Positions 1 to 4,979 of a stretch of DNA of 5,071 nt are shown here, one piece after another (within the stretch, counting starts at the first letter, position 1; every line of letters begins with the position of its first letter). The notes under the pieces were generated by a model. It ran no database searches. It saw nothing but the letters and a program-made list of their open reading frames with translations, and was not told the origin of the DNA. Source of the DNA: Candidatus Acetothermia bacterium (GTDB lineage Bacteria; Bipolaricaulota; Bipolaricaulia; Bipolaricaulales; Bipolaricaulaceae); the NCBI GenBank assembly GCA_003551325.1, contig PUMK01000148.1, positions 1 to 5,071 on the forward strand, written 5' to 3'. The position numbers and the translations under genes are program-made.

Positions 1-248
1 AGACGGCCGGTCCGGCTCGCCGAGCCGTCCAGCGTCTCCTCGCTTTGGCCTAGGGATACGGCCTCGAGTATCGAGGACTGCGCGTCTTCCGCTTGCCCAT
101 GATGGAGCTCGTACAGTTCCTGAGCGGCTCACACCGGAATCGGCGATTCTTCGCGGTCCTGGTGGGGTTCGAACCATCGCTCCTCGGGCTTGGACACATG
201 TGCACGGGGGCAGCTCCGCGGGGTATTGTGCCTTTGGAGGTGTCCACT
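1..248. other. Non-coding region upstream of the beta-helix gene, with two small hairpins
   Basis: I see no supportable gene here. Two perfect short inverted repeats are present: CGGCTC (13-18) with GAGCCG (22-27) around a 3-base loop, and CCTCGA (62-67) with TCGAGG (71-76) around GTA. Neither is followed by a T-run, so neither looks like a standard intrinsic terminator, though the first could end an upstream transcript. No convincing -35/-10 pair for the beta-helix gene is visible: TTGGAC (190-195) and TATTGT (224-229) exist, but they are 28 bases apart. A minus-strand frame is open from about 145 to the left edge but has no start codon, so I do not call it. Confidence 0.5.
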
Positions 249-1904
249 ATGAGACAATGTCTGAGAGGATGTGCGGCTGTGCTGGCTGTGGTGGTGTTGT
301 TGGGTCAGGGTATTCTGGCCGACGGACCCTGTGTGTTCACCGTGCAAGCGGGAGACTCCATCCAGGAAGCAATCGACATGGCGACTGCGGGTGCGGTGAT
401 CTGTCTGGCAGAGGGCACATGGCAGGAGAACCTTGTGATCGGCAAATCGCTCACGCTGCGCGGTGCTGGGGCGGACCTGACGACGATCGAAGGTACGGTA
501 TCCGGCGCAAGCGTGCTTTCGATCAGCAGCCGCACCGAGATCGTGGTGACGGTGGAAGCTCTAACCGTGACAGGAGCTCACGGGTCCTGGGCCTACGGCA
601 TCAAGCTGGACGGACGCCCCCGGTGTACCCTCCGTGAGGTTGCTGTGCACGCTAATGCTTCCAATGGCATCTATGTGATGGACGCTACCCATGTCCTGAT
701 CGTGGGCTCATCGGTCACGGGCAACCGCGGTATGGGTATCCGCGTGCAGCAAGACGCCCAGGCGGAAGTCAGGGACACCACCGTCGCGGGGAACAGCGGA
801 GACGGTCTCTCCCTGACGGACTCTGCCCAGGTGACGTTGGTGGATGCTGTCATCCGGGGGAACGGCGGCGACGGCGTTGCCGTACTCGACACCATCGACG
901 TGGCCATTTTGGGATCGATCATTGAGGCCAATGTCCGGGACGGTCTCTCGGTTCGGCAGTCCTTCGGCTCAACAACCGAGACGCACGTGAAGGTTACCGG
1001 TACGACGCTCTCGGGCAACACGGGTTACGGACTCGCCCTGTACGGTTCCGCTCAGGTGACGGTCACCGACTGCACGGTCGCTGATCACGGGAGGGACGGC
1101 CTGCTGCTCTCCCAGACGGTGGTGGTTCTCATCGGAGGTTCACGCATCTTGGGCAACGCCTCGCGGGGGATCATCATCCAGGGTTCAGCCCAAGCCACCA
1201 TCGAGAACACCTCGGTCCGTGAGAACACGTGGCAGGGTATCCTCATGTCCGATTCGGCTCAGGCCACCATTGACGGGGCCATCGTCAGCGGCAACGCGTC
1301 CGACGGCATGTACATGCAGGCTTCAGCCCGGGCCACGGTAGAGCGAAGCGCGTTCGCCGACAACGGGCGGGATGGGATTCTGCTTGCGGGCACGAGCCGG
1401 GCTACGGTAACGAATAGCGAGTTTGCGGATAACGAGCGCGATGGCATCCTGCTCACGCACGCTGCTGAGGTTGTCGTTGGTGGGTCGCGCATCACCGGCA
1501 ATGCGTCACGTGGGATCAGCCTGTTGGAGTCTGCACGAGCCTCCGTCGACGACACCGCGATCAGCGGCAATGGGGTGCAGGGTGTCTTCATGGGCGGGAC
1601 TGTTCAGGCCTCGATCACGGGATCGACGATCAACGCAAACACGTTCGATGGGTTGTTCCTGCGGGATTCGGCCCAGCTTACGCTTGAGCGAAACGCGATC
1701 ACCGCAAACGGCAGTCGAGGCGTTGCGCTGTTCGAAGAGCCGTGCTTCCCCGACGTCGCGGATGTGTTCAACGGCCACGTGACTGGTTCCGGCAACATCA
1801 TCCCGGGACCCGATGGGGAACACGCCAACGCGACCGCGTTCTGCCCGGATGTGTTGGCCTTCCTTGTGTCCGAGGAGGGTGGGGAGCTGGACCGTAGGAG
1901 GTGA
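249..1904 (+). CDS. Secreted right-handed parallel beta-helix repeat protein
   Basis: A 551-residue exported protein. Residues 1-24 form a signal peptide (MRQCLRG, then a hydrophobic core AAVLAVVVLLGQG), with likely cleavage after ILA before Asp25. Residues 30-90 have the usual entry to a beta-helix (VQAGDSIQEAI..., then SLTLRGAG), as in NosD and pectate-lyase-like folds. From about residue 105 to 490 the chain is a series of rungs of about 23 residues with the pattern G-(S/N)-x-(I/V)-x-x-N-x-x-(D/R)-G-(I/L)-x-(L/V)-x-x-S-A-Q-(A/V)-T-(I/V). A non-repetitive C-terminal cap (about 497-551) contains Cys499 and Cys532, which could pair. The ATG at 249 follows GGAGG (236-240) with 8 bases between. 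The frame stays open upstream to an ATG at 93, but that start would place 52 residues before the signal peptide and has no ribosome site. Beta-helix proteins of this kind bind or cleave polysaccharides or act as surface proteins. I see no catalytic motif, so substrate and activity are unknown. It stands alone, convergent with the next gene. Confidence 0.88.
   Translation: MRQCLRGCAAVLAVVVLLGQGILADGPCVFTVQAGDSIQEAIDMATAGAVICLAEGTWQENLVIGKSLTLRGAGADLTTIEGTVSGASVLSISSRTEIVVTVEALTVTGAHGSWAYGIKLDGRPRCTLREVAVHANASNGIYVMDATHVLIVGSSVTGNRGMGIRVQQDAQAEVRDTTVAGNSGDGLSLTDSAQVTLVDAVIRGNGGDGVAVLDTIDVAILGSIIEANVRDGLSVRQSFGSTTETHVKVTGTTLSGNTGYGLALYGSAQVTVTDCTVADHGRDGLLLSQTVVVLIGGSRILGNASRGIIIQGSAQATIENTSVRENTWQGILMSDSAQATIDGAIVSGNASDGMYMQASARATVERSAFADNGRDGILLAGTSRATVTNSEFADNERDGILLTHAAEVVVGGSRITGNASRGISLLESARASVDDTAISGNGVQGVFMGGTVQASITGSTINANTFDGLFLRDSAQLTLERNAITANGSRGVALFEEPCFPDVADVFNGHVTGSGNIIPGPDGEHANATAFCPDVLAFLVSEEGGELDRRR
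1092..1367 (+). repeat. Four-rung higher-order repeat, copy A (within the beta-helix gene)
   Basis: Codons 282-373 encode a block of 92 residues (4 x 23) running from RDGLLL to FADNG. It aligns without gaps to the block at 1437-1712. The best match is GGSRILGNASRGI in this copy against GGSRITGNASRGI in the other. One extra 23-residue rung (1368-1436) separates the copies, giving an offset of 115 residues, or exactly five rungs. Confidence 0.7.
1437..1712 (+). repeat. Four-rung higher-order repeat, copy B (within the beta-helix gene)
   Basis: Codons 397-488 encode a 92-residue block from RDGILL to ITANG, gapless against copy A (1092-1367). The first two rungs are clearly alike, while the last two have drifted and share mainly the general rung pattern. 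At DNA level the copies differ at many third positions, so this is an old duplication rather than a recent one. Confidence 0.65.
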
Positions 1905-1933
1905 CGCAGCCACGTCCCTCACGGCCTGACCGA

Positions 1934-1966
1934 GTGGGTGTGGGGCAGACCGCGTTGCGTACCCAC
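1934..1966 (+). terminator. Stem-loop after the beta-helix gene, possible terminator
   Basis: GTGGGTGTG (1934-1942) can pair with CGTACCCAC (1958-1966) as a 9-bp stem including two G-U pairs, with a 15-base loop. It begins 29 bases after the stop codon of the beta-helix gene. There is no T-tract after it, so termination here would have to be factor-dependent, or the structure may only protect the RNA end. Confidence 0.3.
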
Positions 1967-1980
1967 GGCGTTGATCTGGC

Positions 1981-2027
1981 CGACCCTCGTCAGGAGTTCC
2001 AAGGGAGACCCAGGCCAGGGAGGGTCG
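1981..2027. terminator. Inverted repeat between convergent genes, possible bidirectional terminator
   Basis: CGACCCTC (1981-1988) and GAGGGTCG (2020-2027) are a perfect 8-bp inverted repeat with a 31-base loop. It lies in the 195-base gap where the beta-helix gene (+) and the transporter gene (-) converge, the expected place for a shared transcription end. No T-run follows on either strand, and the long loop makes the call weak. Confidence 0.25.
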
Positions 2028-2099
2028 CCGGATGTGGGCGGCGCGATCGCTTGCAGAGGCACGTCTCCAGCGATGCCCAGGGTTTCCGCGAAGGTAACG

Positions 2100-3092
2100 C
2101 TAGAGAACCAGCGTGGCGACCCCGAAGTAGAGGAGCACTGTGGAGATGTCCGTGATGGCCAGGGCGATGGGGCCTGCGGCGATCTTCGGATCGAGTCTGA
2201 GCGCGTGCAGAAGCGCCGGGAAGCTGAGACCGAACGCACCGGCTGCGGAGATGCTCAGGACGAGGCTTGTGGAAAGGACGAGGGCCATGATGGCCTCCCC
2301 GCGCCATAGCCAAGCCACCAGGCCTACGACGCCGCCGCAGGCCAGTCCCAGCATGGACGCGGTGGTCACCTCGCGACGGAGTCTTCGGCCGTACCAGGTC
2401 CAGGTGGGCATCCTCCCACGCAGATCATGGATGGTCACCGTGGCCGCCTGGATCGTCACGCTCTCTCCAAGGCCCAACACCAGGGTGAGAAAGAAGGCCA
2501 GGGCCAGGCTCTCGCCCAATGTGGCTTCGAACACGCTGCTGAGCAGCGCAGCCGTGAGTCCGCCCAGGATGGTTGCTGTCAACCAAGGAAACCGGAAACG
2601 AAACGCTCGCACCGGTGACGCCTCACGCACCTGCGACACCCGGAAGCCGATGCTTTCAAAGATCCTCCCTGTGTCGGAGAAGTCGATGTTCTCTTCAACA
2701 ACACGGTCGGCATCGATGACCCCCAACACCCGTCCCTCATCGTCGACCACGGGAAGCGCAAGATACCTGTGTTGTAGGAACAGTTCACAGGCGTCGAAGA
2801 CAGAGGAGGTGTGAGGGATCGACACCACGGGGCCAGTCATGATCTCGTCCAACCTCTGATGGAGTTCGGCCGTGAGCAGGCGTCGCGTGGGAGCGACGCC
2901 CAGAAGCCGCTTTTCCTCGTCCACCACGTAGAAGTAGGCAATCCGCCCCAACACGCTGCGTTCTCTGATCTCATCGAGGACGTCGCGCACCAGCATTGAC
3001 TGAGGGAAGGTAGCAACGGGCTGCCGCATCAACGCGGTCACGGGTTGGGAGACGGGACACGAGGGGCCTGAGATGTCGTTCAGGCGTTCCAA
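2100..3092 (-). CDS. mgtE: MgtE-family magnesium/divalent cation transporter lacking the N domain
   Basis: A 330-residue membrane protein. Residues 19-72 and 81-135 form a CBS pair (VTALMRQP..., DEIMTGPVVSIP, LALPVVDDEGRVLGVID), the cytoplasmic Mg2+/nucleotide-sensing module of MgtE. Residues 166-330 form the MgtE pore domain with five membrane segments at about 170-190, 195-215, 243-262, 268-288 and 309-330. The second segment carries GESVTIQ (209-215) where classical members have GGNAGTQ. The last segment contains DPK (301-303) and ITDIS, whose Asp315 matches by position the conserved pore Asp that binds Mg2+. Classical MgtE is about 450 residues with an acidic N domain before the CBS pair; that domain is absent here. 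The start is the TTG at 3090-3092, because AAGGAGG lies 6 bases before it. A longer reading from a GTG at 3188 adds 32 residues (WYGICCRRR...) that look non-native and would have the ribosome site inside the gene. Expected role is channel-like Mg2+ uptake. Another divalent ion (Co2+, Ni2+) cannot be excluded. Confidence 0.88.
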   Translation of the reverse strand: MERLNDISGPSCPVSQPVTALMRQPVATFPQSMLVRDVLDEIRERSVLGRIAYFYVVDEEKRLLGVAPTRRLLTAELHQRLDEIMTGPVVSIPHTSSVFDACELFLQHRYLALPVVDDEGRVLGVIDADRVVEENIDFSDTGRIFESIGFRVSQVREASPVRAFRFRFPWLTATILGGLTAALLSSVFEATLGESLALAFFLTLVLGLGESVTIQAATVTIHDLRGRMPTWTWYGRRLRREVTTASMLGLACGGVVGLVAWLWRGEAIMALVLSTSLVLSISAAGAFGLSFPALLHALRLDPKIAAGPIALAITDISTVLLYFGVATLVL

Positions 3093-3098
3093 CAGGGA

Positions 3099-3105
3099 CC
3101 TCCTT
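3099..3105 (-). promoter_or_regulatory. Shine-Dalgarno site deciding the TTG start of the MgtE-family gene
   Basis: On the minus strand AAGGAGG reads across 3105-3099 and is followed by six bases (TCCCTG) and then TTG at 3092-3090. This near-perfect anti-SD match at ideal spacing is the reason for choosing TTG over the upstream GTG at 3188. Confidence 0.8.
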
Positions 3106-3314
3106 CTACAACAAATGCCGTACCAACGAACGTGGACAGGCTCACCGGATCCTCGTAGCACTGCGTACCGCTCGCACGGATTGTACACGACGTGGCCTCA
3201 CATCCGGCTGTTCAGGGGTTCACCCACGGTTCGGATTGCTTGCCCGCCGAACACGCTCATCCACGGCCCGCGCGGTTCGTTCCTGTGGTGCTTTTGCTCC
3301 AGTGCATGTCAACA

Positions 3315-3330
3315 GGACGTGCGGACGTGT
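3315..3330 (+). repeat. Tandem GGACGTG repeat upstream of the NrdD-like gene
   Basis: GGACGTGC (3315-3322) is followed directly by GGACGTGT (3323-3330), two copies in an 8-base period, about 40 bases before the ATG at 3371. Short tandem repeats at this position can be regulator sites, but no known box is recognised. Confidence 0.35.
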
Positions 3331-3341
3331 ACCATAGGACA

Positions 3342-3357
3342 CATCACCGTAGTGATG
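3342..3357. promoter_or_regulatory. Perfect 6-bp dyad overlapping the ribosome-site region of the NrdD-like gene
   Basis: CATCAC (3342-3347) and GTGATG (3352-3357) are perfect inverted halves around CGTA. The dyad ends on the first G of the GGGGGGA that serves as Shine-Dalgarno site (3357-3363). It could be a DNA operator, or an RNA hairpin limiting access to the ribosome site. Which of these applies is inference. Confidence 0.35.
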
Positions 3358-3370
3358 GGGGGACGGCAGC

Positions 3371-3643
3371 ATGATCGAGCATGACGTGAAGCGCAAGGAC
3401 GTACCTGATGTGATGTGCCACGACTGTGGGAAGCCGCTGTGTGAGGCGGCAGGGTATGCCACCTACACCCGGGATGAGCGCAAGGAGTACAAGTGCGACG
3501 CGTGTTACGCGGCTGACCCCGTGCTGCGGCGACGCACGGAGGTCTACAGCCGGGTTGTGGGTTACCTGAGGCCTGTCGAGCAGTGGAACGTCGGGAAACA
3601 GGACGAGTTCCGCGAACGGAAGACGTTCAGTGAAACTGGTTGA
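3371..3643 (+). CDS. Small protein resembling the zinc/glycyl-radical C-terminus of anaerobic ribonucleotide reductase (NrdD-like)
   Basis: A 90-residue protein. It has two CxxC pairs, Cys16/Cys19 and Cys42/Cys45 (plus Cys24), of zinc-ribbon type, followed by the motif SRVVGYLRPVEQWNVGKQDE (60-79). Full-length class III reductase NrdD ends in the same order: CxxC, CxxC, then R-x-x-G-Y-L with the radical glycine, then W/F-N-x-G-K-x-x-E-F-x-x-R. Here Gly64 sits at the radical position. The barrel with the active-site cysteines and the nucleotide-binding regions (about 500 or more residues in NrdD) is missing, so the protein cannot reduce nucleotides alone. Short proteins of this sort are, as I recall, often annotated as anaerobic ribonucleoside-triphosphate reductase. 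The ATG at 3371 follows GGGGGGA with 7 bases between, which argues for a real gene rather than a leftover gene end. Possible roles are a spare radical domain in the manner of GrcA (YfiD), or a zinc protein that has lost radical chemistry. No activase gene (nrdG-like) is in the window. Confidence 0.75.
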   Translation: MIEHDVKRKDVPDVMCHDCGKPLCEAAGYATYTRDERKEYKCDACYAADPVLRRRTEVYSRVVGYLRPVEQWNVGKQDEFRERKTFSETG

Positions 3644-3721
3644 GCACGTCGCATCGGGGTGTTCTGATGGGTCGTACGGAAGGCGGGTGTGCTCGCGAGG
3701 AGGTTGGCCAACGTGCTCAAC
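3639..3721. repeat. 11-bp perfect inverted repeat enclosing 61 bases
   Basis: GTTGAGCACGT (3639-3649) and ACGTGCTCAAC (3711-3721) are exact reverse complements. The left arm contains the stop codon of the NrdD-like gene (3641-3643). Inside are smaller palindromes, CTCGCGAG (3692-3699) and GTTGGCCAAC (3703-3712, overlapping the right arm). It could fold as an RNA 3' end structure or be the terminal repeats of a tiny decayed element. I see no clear target-site duplication. Confidence 0.5.
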
Positions 3722-3726
3722 GAGTG

Positions 3727-3756
3727 GCGGGTATCCTTGTGAAGCAGGACACCCGT
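3727..3756 (+). terminator. Stem-loop downstream of the NrdD-like gene, possible terminator
   Basis: Bases 3727-3737 (GCGGGTATCCT) pair with 3746-3756 (AGGACACCCGT) through ten pairs, one of them G-U, with one A-C mismatch and an 8-base loop. It is the strongest hairpin between the NrdD-like gene and the next promoter, so it may mark the end of that transcript. G-rich sequence rather than a T-tract follows, so it is not a textbook intrinsic terminator. Confidence 0.35.
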
Positions 3757-3779
3757 GGGGAGCGGGGAGCGATCGGGTC

Positions 3780-3796
3780 ATCCGCTGCGTGCGGAT
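3780..3796. promoter_or_regulatory. Operator-like dyad abutting the -35 box of the ABC transporter promoter
   Basis: ATCCGC (3780-3785) and GCGGAT (3791-3796) are perfect inverted halves separated by 5 bases. The dyad ends two bases before TTGACA (3799), centred near -46 relative to the expected start. That geometry suits an activator, or a repressor that blocks polymerase. The regulator is not identified. Confidence 0.45.
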
Positions 3797-3798
3797 CG

Positions 3799-3827
3799 TT
3801 GACAGATCGTGGGAGCCGTGCTAGAGT
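3799..3827 (+). promoter_or_regulatory. Sigma-70 type promoter for the ABC transporter operon
   Basis: TTGACA (3799-3804, a full consensus match) is followed by a spacer of exactly 17 bases and then TAGAGT (3822-3827), which keeps the key T, A, A and T of TATAAT. Transcription would begin near 3834, leaving a leader of about 200 bases before the GTG at 4038. This is the only promoter in the window with both boxes at ideal spacing. Confidence 0.7.
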
Positions 3828-3833
3828 GAGAAT

Positions 3834-4037
3834 TCGTAACGGTGGGTTTTCCGGGTTGGCAACGGGATGTTCATGCAGGCAGGTGGTCAATGTCGCCGGA
3901 GTCTGCCGAGGATCGGCGGGCCATGGCTGAGTCTCGCGGGTTCGCTTCATCCCTAGTTCCACGTGGGCTACAGCGCGCAGGGTGGGGAGGAGCGTCTTCT
4001 CCGGGCTCGGGAGAGGGGTTAGGCTGAGGAGACAGCT
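3834..4037 (+). other. Roughly 200-base structured leader of the ABC transporter operon
   Basis: There is no convincing gene here. Two hairpins can form. Bases 3901-3909 pair with 3913-3921 (nine pairs, two of them G-U, loop GGA). Bases 3996-4002 pair with 4010-4016 (seven pairs, one G-U, 7-base loop), ending 9 bases before the Shine-Dalgarno site. No T-tract or recognised riboswitch consensus is seen. A 29-codon frame from the ATG at 3867 to a stop at 3954-3956 lacks a good ribosome site. Together with 3644-3798 this makes a 394-base gap without a supported gene. Confidence 0.4.
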
Positions 4038-4979
4038 GTGAAGAGCACGCCCAGGTTTGTGTTGGGTAGACTCCTACAGACGATCCCCATTGCTTTCGGC
4101 GTCTCGCTGGTCACGTTTCTGATCCTGCATCTGACGCCAGGTGACCCTGCCCGCATCATGCTTGGTCCGTACGCCACCGAAGAGGCCATGGCGGCGATCC
4201 GCAAGCAATACGGGCTCGATCAACCACTGCCGATGCAGTATGTGACGTGGTTGGGGAACATCCTTCGCGGCGATCTCGGCATCTCCATCCGTTACAACAG
4301 GCCGGTGGTCGAGTTGGTTAGGGACAGGGTGTTCCCCACGTTGGTGCTTACCCTCTCCGGATTAGGGATCGCCGTGTTCGCGGGCAGCATCCTCGGGATC
4401 CTGGCCGCCCTGCGCCAGAACACCTGGGTGGACTACCTATGTACCGTGCAGGCCATGCTGTGGATCTCTGTTCCCTCTTTTTGGTTGGGAATACTGTTTA
4501 TCTACTTATTCGGACTGCAGTTGCGCTGGGTTCCGATTGCTGGTATGGGTGGTTTTGTCACGTTGATCTTGCCGGCGCTGACGATTGGCTTGCAGGAGGA
4601 AGCGTGGTACGCCCGCCCGATGCGAGCGGAGATGCTCGGTGTGTTGAACGAGGGTTACATCAAGGCTGCCCGAGCCAAGGGACTGCAGTACTGGCGGGTC
4701 ATCTTCAAGCATGCTCTGCGCAACGTGATGATCCCGATGGTGACGATGCTTGCGCTGCGCCTCCCTTGGGTGATCGGGGGATCGGTGGTGGTAGAGGTGG
4801 TCTTCGCCTGGGGTGGTATGGGATCGTTGCTCGTCAGCAGCGTGCTAGCCCGTGACTACCCGGTTGTGCAGGGGATCCTGCTCATGATCGCGATGACCGT
4901 GGTTCTGGCCAATCTCTTCGCCGATCTAGTGTACACGTTGATCGACCCGCGCATTCGTGTGAAGGGAGGCACGAAGTGA
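4038..4979 (+). CDS. ABC transporter permease, DppB/OppB family (peptide/nickel type)
   Basis: A 313-residue inner-membrane protein, one of two permeases that form the channel of a peptide-, oligosaccharide- or nickel-type importer. The family pattern is complete: the first membrane helix (about 9-31) leads into PGDPA (34-38); GLDQPLPMQY and ILRGDLGIS lie in the periplasmic loop (59-83); further helices lie at about 100-125, 136-160, 173-194, 233-256 and 278-300; and it ends with YTLIDPRIR (299-307). The EAA loop that docks on the ATPase is EGYIKAARAKG (205-215), followed by FKHALRN. The length is normal for the family (about 310-340). The GTG at 4038 follows GAGGAG (4026-4031) with 6 bases between. 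Its stop overlaps the start of the next gene. The binding protein and the ATPases are not in the window and probably lie to the right or elsewhere, so the substrate is unknown. Transcription most likely comes from the promoter at 3799-3827. Confidence 0.93.
   Translation: MKSTPRFVLGRLLQTIPIAFGVSLVTFLILHLTPGDPARIMLGPYATEEAMAAIRKQYGLDQPLPMQYVTWLGNILRGDLGISIRYNRPVVELVRDRVFPTLVLTLSGLGIAVFAGSILGILAALRQNTWVDYLCTVQAMLWISVPSFWLGILFIYLFGLQLRWVPIAGMGGFVTLILPALTIGLQEEAWYARPMRAEMLGVLNEGYIKAARAKGLQYWRVIFKHALRNVMIPMVTMLALRLPWVIGGSVVVEVVFAWGGMGSLLVSSVLARDYPVVQGILLMIAMTVVLANLFADLVYTLIDPRIRVKGGTK

Larger units (their letters stand above)
3093..3370. other. Divergent intergenic region between the MgtE-family gene and the NrdD-like gene
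   Basis: These 278 bases should hold promoters for both flanking genes, but I find no full sigma-70 pair. A minus-strand TACAAT (3185-3180) has no matching -35. A minus-strand TTGACA (3312-3307) has no matching -10. A loose stem GTTCGG (3229-3234) / CCGAAC (3247-3252) is present. A magnesium riboswitch (M-box) would need a longer leader, and I see no sign of one. Confidence 0.4.

Noticed and set aside
1..145. Minus-strand frame open to the left window edge with fairly protein-like composition.
   Set aside because: It has no ATG, GTG or TTG in frame before its upstream stop, and no recognisable motif. About 42 codons open in GC-rich DNA is not evidence enough.
155..185. GGTTCGAACC at about 166-175 looks like a tRNA T-loop, on either strand.
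   Set aside because: The flanking five-base T-stem has two adjacent mismatches on both strands, and no acceptor, D or anticodon arms could be built around it. Chance palindrome.
93..248. 52-codon upstream extension of the beta-helix frame to an ATG at 93.
   Set aside because: It would put 52 residues ahead of a normal signal peptide, and the ATG at 249 has a good GGAGG ribosome site.
2140..2814. 224-codon plus-strand frame opposite the transporter gene.
   Set aside because: It is a mirror of a GC-rich real gene. The product is low-complexity, rich in Arg, Ser and Thr with no domain, while the minus strand encodes clear CBS and MgtE motifs.
3180..3185. Minus-strand TACAAT as a -10 box for the MgtE-family gene.
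   Set aside because: No -35 match was found at 16-18 bases, and the TG of an extended -10 is out of place.
3307..3312. Minus-strand TTGACA as a -35 box for the MgtE-family gene.
   Set aside because: The hexamers 16-18 bases downstream do not resemble TATAAT.
3344..3781. 145-codon minus-strand frame across the NrdD-like gene.
   Set aside because: No motif or ribosome site was recognised, and it is opposite a plus-strand gene with conserved Cys pairs and the GYLRP motif.
3640..3930. 96-codon plus-strand frame after the NrdD-like gene.
   Set aside because: It runs through the promoter and hairpins, has Gly/Arg-rich composition without pattern, and lacks a convincing ribosome site.
3867..3956. 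Possible 29-residue leader peptide in the ABC operon leader.
   Set aside because: There is no good Shine-Dalgarno site and no run of regulatory codons, so it cannot be separated from chance.
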